Assembly: GCA_937902905.1 (NCBI GenBank)
Contig: CALELW010000060.1
Location: 1-20,761, forward strand
Source of the DNA: an uncultured Clostridium sp.
GTDB taxonomy: Bacteria > Bacillota > Clostridia > Lachnospirales > Lachnospiraceae
Direction of reading: 5' to 3'
Length of the DNA: 20,761 nt
This document shows positions 1 through 7,013 of this stretch, in pieces. A program made the translations under genes and the position numbers. Every line of letters starts with the position of its first letter. Within the stretch, counting starts at the first letter, position 1. A model generated the notes under the pieces. It had not been told where the DNA came from. It worked only from the letters and a program-made list of their open reading frames with translations, and made no database searches.

Positions 1-1440
1 GTTTTTGTAATCCACGGTTCCATCGGCAAGCACTTTTGGTTTTGGATTCACTTCTTTCTTAAAATAATAAGAAAAATATGCATCCTCACCATCTACCGGT
101 GCTTTTCCCTTAGCGACAACAATTTCTTTTTCAAACTGTTTTTCTCTTAACATCGCAATAATTGACTCCCGCAAAATTCCTTGTTTGACATCCTTGTGTT
201 TAAGAAGTTTTAAAACATCTCCCACATCCATTTTCGAAAGTTCCTCTTTCAACACTTCACTTGCAAGTGAAAAATTAACACTTGCCTGCATCTTATCTTC
301 CGATACAAACACGCAGGATTCCAGCAAATAATCATCTGCCTGCTTTTCCGGTATTTCCTCTTCTTGTTCCACTTCTTCTGCTTTTGTTTCACTTAGGAAT
401 TTACCCACTTCATCATCTAATAGAAGTTCACTCTGGTGTATTTTTTCAAGTTTTTCAAGCATCTGCTCCGGCTCAAAATACTCTTTAGCAAATTCAGTAA
501 CATCAATTCCTTCTAGTAATCCTTTTCGAAGAATTTCCATCTGTTTTTGTGAAAAACACGGGTTTGCATAGACTTTTACATCAAGCCCCTGCTCTAAACC
601 GTACCGGATTTCCCTCATCTGAAACCAATTTAACTCCGGGTCTGCATACACTGCTACATTCAGATTTTTCTGCAAACCAAGAATAATTTCGTGAAGCTGA
701 ACCCCATGAAAACTTTTTCGTATATATGGAAGCAGATTCACCCCTGCCTCAAACGCATCATTAATTTCCTTTAATTGTTCCTCATCATATCCTTCTTTTA
801 AATACGGTGTGATATCATGGTTCATCCGGATACCGCGTCCAATTTCAAGCAAAAGTTTTCCGGCATATCCCTGTTTAGCAAACGGTGCCAGTGAAATTCC
901 CTCTTCCATGCCTTTACGGACCGCACGCATCGTCGTATATTTGTAGGATGGGTCCGCATAGCAGGAAACATCCATTTTACTCTCTAATCCTTTGCGGATT
1001 TCCCGCATCTGATACCAGTCATAACGAGTATCACAGTAAATATCCACCGATACACCCCGTTCTAATCCCTTTCGGATTTCTTTCATCTGTGGTGCCAAAA
1101 ATTGAACGTTCAGATATTTTTTTACATCCAGTTTTTCCTCCACGCCTTTTACAATTTCCTGACATTGAAGCCAGCTAAATCCCTGCTCGATATATTTTTT
1201 AATGTCAATTCCAGCCTCTAAGGACGTGCGGATTAATTCCATCTCAAGCCAGCTTTTTGCCGGGTCCAAAAATAGTTCAACATCAACTTTACTCTCCAAG
1301 CCCTTGCGAATCTGCTCTAACTGCAGCGCATTAAAAGAAAGGCGGCGATATCTTTCAATATCACCGCCTGCTTTTTGGCACAACAATAACTCCTTCTCAT
1401 AATTCTTCTTCTGAATCTCTGCATCAATCTGTCGTTTCAT
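1..1440 (-). CDS. FapA-like (DUF342) protein with 26-residue tandem repeats, 3' end cut by the window
   Basis: The reading frame is open from the ATG at 1438-1440 to the window edge (480 codons) with no stop, so the C-terminus is missing. The start follows a purine-rich GGAAGAAGGGG ribosome site. Residues 38-323 are eleven tandem 26-residue repeats of the type W-x-QM-x-EIRKGLE-x-G-x-DV-x-x-Y-A-x-P-x-F. Residues about 344-365 are an acidic linker. Residues about 373-480 match the N-terminal part of the FapA/DUF342 family, with the PVDG motif at 448-451 and a KPK-x-L-x-DGTVDY segment at 466-478. FapA proteins have been linked to flagellar assembly or polar localisation in Vibrio, but the Clostridia versions are poorly characterised. 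The repeats look helical and may bind a partner. The family call is fairly secure; the cellular role is unknown. A vegetative promoter lies just upstream. Confidence 0.8.
   Translation of the reverse strand, partial: MKRQIDAEIQKKNYEKELLLCQKAGGDIERYRRLSFNALQLEQIRKGLESKVDVELFLDPAKSWLEMELIRTSLEAGIDIKKYIEQGFSWLQCQEIVKGVEEKLDVKKYLNVQFLAPQMKEIRKGLERGVSVDIYCDTRYDWYQMREIRKGLESKMDVSCYADPSYKYTTMRAVRKGMEEGISLAPFAKQGYAGKLLLEIGRGIRMNHDITPYLKEGYDEEQLKEINDAFEAGVNLLPYIRKSFHGVQLHEIILGLQKNLNVAVYADPELNWFQMREIRYGLEQGLDVKVYANPCFSQKQMEILRKGLLEGIDVTEFAKEYFEPEQMLEKLEKIHQSELLLDDEVGKFLSETKAEEVEQEEEIPEKQADDYLLESCVFVSEDKMQASVNFSLASEVLKEELSKMDVGDVLKLLKHKDVKQGILRESIIAMLREKQFEKEIVVAKGKAPVDGEDAYFSYYFKKEVNPKPKVLADGTVDYKN
472..1329 (-). 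repeat. Eleven tandem 26-residue protein repeats (78-base units) in the FapA-like gene
   Basis: Translating the minus strand from 1440, units start at residue 38 and recur every 26 residues without a gap to residue 323. A half unit precedes them and a partial unit follows. The conserved positions are QM (or L), EIRKGLE, G-x-DV, Y and P-x-F/Y. Units 4, 5 and 10 are closest to consensus; units 7 and 8 are the most degenerate. The DNA has diverged, so the repeat is clear in protein but only weak in nucleotides, which suggests an old array rather than a recent expansion. I recall similar QMREIRKGLE-type repeats in other Lachnospiraceae proteins but know no assigned function. Confidence 0.9.
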
Positions 1441-1498
1441 GTACACCCCTTCTTCCCATGTAATTCTTCCTTTGAGCCCCAAATCATTCTCTTTTATA

Positions 1499-1528
1499 AG
1501 AATACCATGATTTTATGCTCTTTGTCAA
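1499..1528 (-). promoter_or_regulatory. Candidate vegetative promoter for the FapA-like gene
   Basis: On the minus strand, TTGACA (1523-1528) is followed after 18 bases by TATTCT (1499-1504), a perfect -35 with a fair -10. It lies between the end of spoIVA and the FapA-like start at 1440, giving a leader of about 50 bases. I see no convincing intrinsic terminator for spoIVA before it. Confidence 0.6.
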
Positions 1529-1529
1529 T

Positions 1530-1543
1530 TTATCATATGATAA
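1530..1543. repeat. 14-base perfect palindrome at the spoIVA stop, beside a -35 box
   Basis: TTATCATATGATAA is its own reverse complement. It contains the spoIVA stop codon (1533-1535) and ends one base from the -35 box of the FapA-like promoter. It could be an operator half-site pair or chance AT-rich sequence. Confidence 0.35.
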
Positions 1544-3008
1544 TGCAGACTAAGCCGCCGTTTGAATCGTTTACCACTTTTTGTATGGTATCCTGTAATT
1601 TCACCTGACTTTCTTCAGTCAGGCGATTTACCTTGGAATGGATCCCTTCATCCACTAACTGACGGATTGTCTTTCCAAATATATTCGTGTCAAAAATGCC
1701 ATCCGGATTTTCCTTTGCATTCTGGCTGATGTAATCAATCAAATCCTTCGCCTGTTCCTCACTGCCGACAATCGGTGCAATCTCTGTCTCAATGTTTGCC
1801 TGAATGATGTGCATGGACGGACAGCTTGCTTTAATTTTTACACCATATTTATTGCCATGACGAATTAATTCCGGATCAGCAATCTGGATTTCCTTCTCCT
1901 CCGGCGGCACAATGCCATATCCTTTTCCTCTTACCTGATTGCAGGCTACCGCAAGAGATTCATAATTGTTTCTCATGCCCGAAAGTTCTTTCAAAAGCGA
2001 AATTAAATCGTATTCGCCCTCTATATTGGTTCCCACCATTTCACTCAAAATTTCATAATAATAACGGTCTTCAAAATCCACCGATAGATTGACAACACCA
2101 TTTTCCAATTGCTTATCGCGGATGTACACGTCTTTGATATAAGGTGCCTGCATCTGAATGGAGTCGTCCTGAATATCCTTCATGGTATGCACCTTTTGTA
2201 TGACATCTCTGCACTTTTCAATCAAATCCTGTTTCAGCCAGTTATCCGGCTGTAAAAATTCAACCCACTTAGGAAGCAGGAAATTGAGCCTTGTAATCGG
2301 AAAATCCGCCAACAGCTGCTCCATGATACGAAACACATCCTCTCTGTCCATTGTCTTACAATTTACCGCCATTACGGTTTTCCCATACTGTGTTTCCAGT
2401 CGTTTTGTAAACTGCATAGTTTCCTGCGAATCCGGACGGCTTGTGTTTACAAGAATCAAAAAAGGCTTTCCTGCTTTTTCACATTCCATCACCGTTTTCT
2501 GCAGTGCCTCTTCAAAGTTAGCTGCCGCAATATCACCAAAAGAACCATCTGTTGTGATAACCAATCCCAGATTGGAATGTTCCTTGATTACTTTACTCGT
2601 ACCAATTTCTGCCGCCTTCGAAAAAGGAATTTCTTCTTCCGACCACGGGGTTTTTACCATGCGCTCTTTTTCTTCCTCAATGGCACCAACGGCATCCGGA
2701 ACCAAATATCCCACACAGTCAATTAGTCTTATTTTCCCGGTTTCCTGATTAGAAAAATGAATAACTGCCGCCTCTTTTGGAATAAATTTCGGTTCCGTTG
2801 TCATAATTGTTTTTCCATCTGCCGACTGTGGCAGCTCATCAATTGTCCTCACCTTTTCATTATCATCCGACATTTCCGGAATCACAACAAGCTCCATAAA
2901 GCGTTTGATAAAAGTCGATTTGCCGGTACGCACCGGTCCGACTATTCCCAGATAGATTTCGCCTCCTGTACGCCGGCTCATATCCTGGTAGACATTGTAT
3001 TTGTCCAT
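1533..3008 (-). CDS. spoIVA: Stage IV sporulation protein A, coat-assembly ATPase
   Basis: SpoIVA is made in the mother cell under sigma-E, hydrolyses ATP and polymerises on the forespore outer membrane as the base layer of the spore coat. I start the protein at the ATG at 3006-3008 because AAGGGGGA precedes it at good spacing; this gives 491 residues, close to the 492 of Bacillus subtilis. The N-terminus holds a Walker A loop (GPVRTGKST, residues 24-32, Lys30), a switch segment with paired threonines (MTTEP), and a Walker B-like LIDCVGY. The middle and C-terminal regions are full length, and the end (GGLVCIII) matches the conserved tail that anchors the protein through SpoVM. The upstream in-frame extension to 3041 has no ribosome site. 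It shows that the organism is, or recently was, an endospore former. Confidence 0.97.
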   Translation of the reverse strand: MDKYNVYQDMSRRTGGEIYLGIVGPVRTGKSTFIKRFMELVVIPEMSDDNEKVRTIDELPQSADGKTIMTTEPKFIPKEAAVIHFSNQETGKIRLIDCVGYLVPDAVGAIEEEKERMVKTPWSEEEIPFSKAAEIGTSKVIKEHSNLGLVITTDGSFGDIAAANFEEALQKTVMECEKAGKPFLILVNTSRPDSQETMQFTKRLETQYGKTVMAVNCKTMDREDVFRIMEQLLADFPITRLNFLLPKWVEFLQPDNWLKQDLIEKCRDVIQKVHTMKDIQDDSIQMQAPYIKDVYIRDKQLENGVVNLSVDFEDRYYYEILSEMVGTNIEGEYDLISLLKELSGMRNNYESLAVACNQVRGKGYGIVPPEEKEIQIADPELIRHGNKYGVKIKASCPSMHIIQANIETEIAPIVGSEEQAKDLIDYISQNAKENPDGIFDTNIFGKTIRQLVDEGIHSKVNRLTEESQVKLQDTIQKVVNDSNGGLVCIII

Positions 3009-3082
3009 AAAAAAATCCCCCTTGCATTGCTGGAGACACACTCGTATCTGCCTTCTGCTAAACTATATGCAAGGGGAATCTT
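3009..3082 (-). terminator. Long-loop hairpin with T7 tail: terminator and possible ribosome-site mask for spoIVA
   Basis: On the minus strand the arm at 3067-3082 (core ATTCCCCTTGCAT) pairs with the arm at 3012-3027 (core ATGCAAGGGGGAT) over 16 bp with two G-U pairs and a 39-base loop. Seven T residues (3009-3015) follow and partly overlap the stem base. It is the only plausible terminator for the upstream lipoprotein gene. The 3' arm contains the spoIVA Shine-Dalgarno sequence, so read-through RNA would have that site base-paired. The loop is longer than usual for an intrinsic terminator. Confidence 0.6.
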
Positions 3083-3090
3083 AGTTATTC
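3062..3090 (-). promoter_or_regulatory. Candidate sigma-E-type promoter of spoIVA
   Basis: On the minus strand, GAATAACT (3083-3090) and CATATAGT (3062-3069) are separated by 13 bases, resembling the sigma-E pattern (-35 near ATATT or GAATA, -10 near CATACAAT). spoIVA is a classic sigma-E gene in other spore formers. The -10 overlaps the 5' arm of the leader hairpin, so transcripts started here would lack that arm. I judged this by eye, without a matrix score. Confidence 0.45.
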
Positions 3091-3097
3091 TAAGGTT

Positions 3098-4165
3098 TTA
3101 TTTTTTCACCAAAGTTTTTTCTACTAAATCATAAAAATATTCGTATTTCATCATGTAAACAATGTAGTCTTCCAAAGAAGCATTATCGCTTGTTGCCGAT
3201 TTAAAATTCTTGCGGTAATCGGCTTCTGTGATATTATTACTCTTGCAGATTTCTGCAATTTTATCTTCAAAATCCTGCTTTGTCACACGATATCCTTCTG
3301 CCTGTGCTACTGCTTCAGCCAAAAGTCTTTCTTTCGCAATGCTTTCATAGTAGCTGTCCTCAGTCATACCATACATGCCAAGAAGTGTGCTTACATCCGT
3401 TCCGGACTGTGTTGCCTGACTCTCCAAAGATTTTGACTGGATTGCCTTAATCTTTTTAATAAGTTCATCCGGTACTTTGCTAATCTTTGCTTCGCTCGTA
3501 ATCTTACTCATCGCCGTCGAAAGCATCTGCTGTTCGTTCTGGCTCTCTAATTCTTTCTTCGCTGCCTCTTTAAAAGCTTTCACGGTTTTCGTACTGTATG
3601 TGGTATCCAGTTTGGCAACCAAAGCATCCGTAGCTTCTTTGTAAATGTAATTTACTTTGAGTGTAAATACGGCTTCTTTTCCTGCCAGTGATGTATCACG
3701 GTAATCTTTTGGGAAAGTTACTTTGGCATCTTTTGTCTCGCCGACTTTCATGCCGATTAAAGCATCTTCAAACCCTTCAATCATTTTACCGGAACCAACA
3801 CGTAAAAACTGTGACTCAGCCGTTCCGCCGTCAAAAGCTTTGCCATTCACTTTTCCTTCATAATCAAAGTTAATCAGCTGATTCTTCTTTACTACCGTAT
3901 CCGAACTTTTCACTTCTTTTTCATCGCCAGCGGCAATCATAGAATCCAGTGCGGACTGTACATCACTATCGGTAGCGCTCTTCTCAACCTCAATGTTCTT
4001 GTATTTGCCAAGAGTTACATAATCTGACGGATCATACCCAAGAGATACATATTCCTCTTCACCAAATAACATCGCATGGAAACTTGGGATACTGTCAGTC
4101 GAGCATCCGGTCAGCATAAAGGTCATAAGACCAAGTAAAATTGCTACGATATATTTCTTCTTCAA
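3098..4165 (-). CDS. Lipoprotein with trigger-factor-like FKBP peptidyl-prolyl isomerase
   Basis: The protein has 355 residues when started at TTG 4163-4165, which has a strong AAGGAGG site 8 bases upstream; the ATG at 4213 lacks one. Residues 1-21 are a lipoprotein signal peptide (KKK, hydrophobic core, LTGC) with lipidated Cys21, placing the protein outside the membrane. After a spacer comes an FKBP domain at about 94-175, with a FDYEGKVNGKAFDGG motif, a FLRVGSGKMIEGFE segment, and GMKVGE. The remaining helical region resembles the C-terminal chaperone arms of trigger factor. The N-terminal ribosome-binding domain of true trigger factor is absent. It probably assists folding of exported proteins in the cell wall space, as PrsA does in bacilli; that role is inference. 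It has its own promoter and ends just before the spoIVA leader hairpin. Confidence 0.88.
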   Translation of the reverse strand: MKKKYIVAILLGLMTFMLTGCSTDSIPSFHAMLFGEEEYVSLGYDPSDYVTLGKYKNIEVEKSATDSDVQSALDSMIAAGDEKEVKSSDTVVKKNQLINFDYEGKVNGKAFDGGTAESQFLRVGSGKMIEGFEDALIGMKVGETKDAKVTFPKDYRDTSLAGKEAVFTLKVNYIYKEATDALVAKLDTTYSTKTVKAFKEAAKKELESQNEQQMLSTAMSKITSEAKISKVPDELIKKIKAIQSKSLESQATQSGTDVSTLLGMYGMTEDSYYESIAKERLLAEAVAQAEGYRVTKQDFEDKIAEICKSNNITEADYRKNFKSATSDNASLEDYIVYMMKYEYFYDLVEKTLVKK

Positions 4166-4201
4166 TTTTCTTTCCTCCTTAGATAACGATAATCTTTTAT
4201 C

Positions 4202-4230
4202 AGTATAGCACAAGATGGGAGGTATGAAAA
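4202..4230 (-). promoter_or_regulatory. Extended -10 promoter of the trigger-factor-like lipoprotein gene
   Basis: On the minus strand, TTTTCA (4225-4230) and TATACT (4202-4207) are 17 bases apart, and the -10 is preceded by TGC, an extended -10. Transcription would start near 4195, about 30 bases before the TTG codon. It lies in the 95-base gap after trpA, where I see no clear terminator for the trp operon. Confidence 0.6.
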
Positions 4231-4260
4231 GTGATTTTTTAGTGTCCTTATTGTGTCTTT

Positions 4261-5037
4261 TTATGCTCTCTCAACCGCTTGTTTCATAGACTGCACATAT
4301 TCTTTCACATAAGGAACACAGTCTTTACCGTATTTTGCTACGATTTTAACAATCGCACTGCCGACAATTGCTCCATCCGATATTTTTGCCATTGCCTCTG
4401 CCTGCTCCGGTGTCGAAATTCCAAAACCAATTGCACAAGGAATGGAACACTCTTCTTTCACTGTTTGAATCAAATCTCCAATTGCGGTTCCGATTTCCGT
4501 GCGGACACCGGTTACACCAAGTGAGGAAACACAGTATAAAAAGCCTTTTGCCTCTTTTGCAATCATCCGCACACGGTCTGCTGAAGTCGGCGCTACCATT
4601 GAGATAACCACCAGTCCTTCTGCTTCAAAACTGCCACGGATTTCTTCTTTTTCTTCAAACGGCACATCCGGTACAATAACGCCGGCAGCACCGCACGCTT
4701 TCGCACGTTTTGCAAATTTCTCCACACCGTATACATAAATCGGATTAATATAAGTCATAAAAACAATCGGCACATGGATTTTGTCTGCGATACCATCCAC
4801 CATATCGAAAATTTTATCCGTTGTTACCCCGGCGGACAAAGCGCGGTCATCTGCTTCCTGAATGACCGGTCCCTCTGCTACCGGATCTGAAAATGGAATT
4901 CCAATTTCAATTAAGTCAGCGCCGGCTTCCTGCATCGCCAAAATCAATTCACGGGTAACATCAAGGGATGGATCCCCTGCTGTAATAAATGGTATAAATG
5001 CTTTTTTATTTTTGAATGCGTCTTCTATCTTATTCAT
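4261..5037 (-). CDS. trpA: Tryptophan synthase alpha chain
   Basis: TrpA cleaves indole-3-glycerol phosphate to indole and glyceraldehyde 3-phosphate, passing indole through a tunnel to TrpB. The start at ATG 5035-5037 gives 258 residues, normal for the family, with an AGGGGGA site 8-9 bases upstream that lies inside trpB. The two genes overlap by 8 bases, which suggests translational coupling. The catalytic glutamate is Glu44 in LIEIGIPFSDP. The second catalytic acid, Asp60 in Salmonella, is Glu55 here (VAEGPVIQ), a variant I recall as common in Firmicutes. The GFGIS phosphate-binding loop near the C-terminus is intact. It is the last gene of the trp operon. Confidence 0.97.
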   Translation of the reverse strand: MNKIEDAFKNKKAFIPFITAGDPSLDVTRELILAMQEAGADLIEIGIPFSDPVAEGPVIQEADDRALSAGVTTDKIFDMVDGIADKIHVPIVFMTYINPIYVYGVEKFAKRAKACGAAGVIVPDVPFEEKEEIRGSFEAEGLVVISMVAPTSADRVRMIAKEAKGFLYCVSSLGVTGVRTEIGTAIGDLIQTVKEECSIPCAIGFGISTPEQAEAMAKISDGAIVGSAIVKIVAKYGKDCVPYVKEYVQSMKQAVERA

Positions 5038-6214
5038 CGATTTCAATCCCCCTGTATCTGGCAATCGCTGCCACATCTTTGTCTCCTCGTCCGGAGATAT
5101 TAACTACAATTATTTTATCCTTATCCATCTGCGGTGCTAATTTTCTTGCATAAGCTAAGGCATGAGAACTCTCAATCGCAGGAATAATTCCTTCAATCCG
5201 GGATAAATACTCAAAGGCTTCCACTGCCTCATCATCGGTAATCGGTACATATTCTGCTCTTTTTGTATCATACAAATGAGCGTGTTCCGGTCCGATTCCC
5301 GGATAATCAAGTCCGGCAGAAATCGAGTAAACCGGTGCAATCTGTCCGTATTCATCCTGACAGAAATAGGATTTCATACCGTGGAAAACACCCATTGTTC
5401 CGGTTGCAATTGTCGCTGCAGTTTCCGCTGTATGGATTCCGCGTCCCGCAGCCTCACATCCAATCAGGCGGACACTTTCATCCGGAATAAACTCATAAAA
5501 CGCACCCATCGCATTACTTCCGCCACCTACACAGGCAAGCACGGCATCTGGAAGACGTCCTTCTTTTTCCATTAACTGCTGTTTAATCTCGCGTCCAATC
5601 ACACTCTGGAAGTCGCGCACCATCATTGGAAATGGATGCGGTCCCATAACAGAACCAATTACATAGTGGGTATCCTCAATCCGTTTTGTCCACTCTCTGA
5701 GTGTTTCGTTGACGGCATCTTTTAATGTCTGTGTGCCACTGGTCACGGCATGTACTTTCGCACCTAATAATTCCATACGGTATACATTCAAAGCCTGTCT
5801 GTCCGTATCCACTTTTCCCATAAACACTTCACATTCCATTCCAAGAAGTGCTGCCACGGTCGCTGTTGCCACACCATGCTGGCCGGCACCGGTTTCCGCA
5901 ATCAGACGGGTCTTTCCCATCTTTTTTGCTAACAAGGCCTGACCCAGTGCATTATTCAATTTGTGGGAACCGGTATGGTTTAAGTCCTCACGCTTCAAAT
6001 AAATTTTTGCACCACCTAAATCTTCAGTCATATGCGCCGCATAATAAAGTCCTGACGGTCTTCCTACATATTCATGAAGCAGTGTATCTAACTCCTTAAT
6101 AAATTCCGGGTCTTTCTTATAATGTTCATATGCTTCTTCCAATTCAATGACTGCATTCATCAAAGTTTCCGGTATATACTGTCCACCGTGAATGCCAAAT
6201 CTTCCTTTTGCCAT
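5030..6214 (-). CDS. trpB: Tryptophan synthase beta chain
   Basis: TrpB condenses indole with L-serine to make tryptophan, using pyridoxal phosphate. The 394-residue length is standard for TrpB1. The pyridoxal phosphate lysine is Lys85 in NHTGSHKLNNALGQ, and the glycine-rich phosphate loop is CVGGGSNAMG. The C-terminal ISGRGDKD segment is also typical. The ATG at 6212-6214 follows AAAGGAGA, which sits inside the last codons of trpC, only 5 bases after which trpB begins. This is the canonical trpA-paired form rather than the stand-alone TrpB2 type. trpF would normally be found between trpC and trpB. Confidence 0.98.
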   Translation of the reverse strand: MAKGRFGIHGGQYIPETLMNAVIELEEAYEHYKKDPEFIKELDTLLHEYVGRPSGLYYAAHMTEDLGGAKIYLKREDLNHTGSHKLNNALGQALLAKKMGKTRLIAETGAGQHGVATATVAALLGMECEVFMGKVDTDRQALNVYRMELLGAKVHAVTSGTQTLKDAVNETLREWTKRIEDTHYVIGSVMGPHPFPMMVRDFQSVIGREIKQQLMEKEGRLPDAVLACVGGGSNAMGAFYEFIPDESVRLIGCEAAGRGIHTAETAATIATGTMGVFHGMKSYFCQDEYGQIAPVYSISAGLDYPGIGPEHAHLYDTKRAEYVPITDDEAVEAFEYLSRIEGIIPAIESSHALAYARKLAPQMDKDKIIVVNISGRGDKDVAAIARYRGIEIDE

Positions 6215-6219
6215 AATCT

Positions 6220-7002
6220 CTATTCTCCTTTTAATTGCTGTAACATTTGTTCTTTATTTTCACTTCGCATAAAGGTCTCGCCAATCAATACCGCATTGAC
6301 ACATCCCTTTTCCAGTTCGACAATATTTTCTCTTGTCTTAATACCGCTTTCCGCCACAAAAAGGATTTCTTTCGGCACCTTTTCTCGAAGTCGGATTCCA
6401 TTGTGAATATCTACAGTGAAATCTTTTAAATTTCGGTTGTTCACACCGATAATTCTGGCTCCTGCCCGGACTGCCATCTGAATTTCTTCTTCGTCATGCG
6501 CCTCCACCAAAGCAGACAATCCTAACTCATCACAGTGCTTGTGGTAACGAGTCAGTGTCTCTTCATCTAATAGAGCACAAATAAGTAATACAGCACTGGC
6601 TCCTGCCGCCTTTGCTTCATCAATCATGTACTCATCCACGACAAAATCTTTGCGAAGGAGCGGCGTCTTTATGTGTTCTGCAATTTCTGCCAGATAATCA
6701 ATACTGCCTAAAAAGTAATCCGGTTCCGTCAAAACAGAAATCGCATCAGCACCCGCTTTTTCATAATCTTTGGCAATTGCCAGATAATCAAAATCCTCGG
6801 CAATTACACCTTTGGACGGTGATGCTTTTTTCACTTCGCAGATAAAGGAAACGCCATCCCTTGCCAGTGCTTTTTCAAAACGAAACGGCTCTGTCGTTTT
6901 GGCTTTTTGTTTCGCTTTTTCTGCCATCACATCCGGAGAAATCTTCTTTTTAGATTCTGCCACACGTACTCTTGCTTTTTCTGCAATTTCATCCAGTATC
7001 AT
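6220..7002 (-). CDS. trpC: Indole-3-glycerol phosphate synthase
   Basis: TrpC closes the indole ring, converting carboxyphenylamino-deoxyribulose phosphate to indole-3-glycerol phosphate. The 260-residue length is a single-domain enzyme, not the TrpC-TrpF fusion of enterics. Family residues are visible: Glu56 and Lys58 in ICEVKKASPSKG, Lys118 in LRKDFVVDEYMID, Glu167 in ALVEAHDEEE, the VNNRNL strand near 187-192, and the VAESGI motif. The start at ATG 7000-7002 has an AAAGGAGG site. Spacing is 11 bases from trpD and 5 bases to trpB, so it is an internal operon gene. Its substrate needs a TrpF or PriA activity that is not encoded in this window. Confidence 0.97.
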   Translation of the reverse strand: MILDEIAEKARVRVAESKKKISPDVMAEKAKQKAKTTEPFRFEKALARDGVSFICEVKKASPSKGVIAEDFDYLAIAKDYEKAGADAISVLTEPDYFLGSIDYLAEIAEHIKTPLLRKDFVVDEYMIDEAKAAGASAVLLICALLDEETLTRYHKHCDELGLSALVEAHDEEEIQMAVRAGARIIGVNNRNLKDFTVDIHNGIRLREKVPKEILFVAESGIKTRENIVELEKGCVNAVLIGETFMRSENKEQMLQQLKGE

Positions 7003-7013
7003 GTCGTCCTCCT

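Noticed and set aside
472..1329. Repeat array considered as CRISPR or non-coding satellite DNA
   Set aside because: The period is 78 bases in frame, the units are diverged at DNA level, and there are no identical repeats with unique spacers. It is protein repeat coding sequence.
2182..2748. Long plus-strand open frame of 188 codons
   Set aside because: It lies wholly opposite spoIVA, has no ribosome site, and its Ser/Cys-rich translation resembles no family. It is an antisense shadow.
4261..5037. Loss of the TrpA catalytic Asp60 equivalent (Glu55 here)
   Set aside because: I recall the AEGP variant in many Firmicutes TrpA proteins, so it is a normal lineage variant, not a defect.
6220..7002. 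Possible TrpC-TrpF fusion that would explain the missing trpF
   Set aside because: At 260 residues there is room for only one barrel, and all motifs are those of indole-glycerol phosphate synthase.
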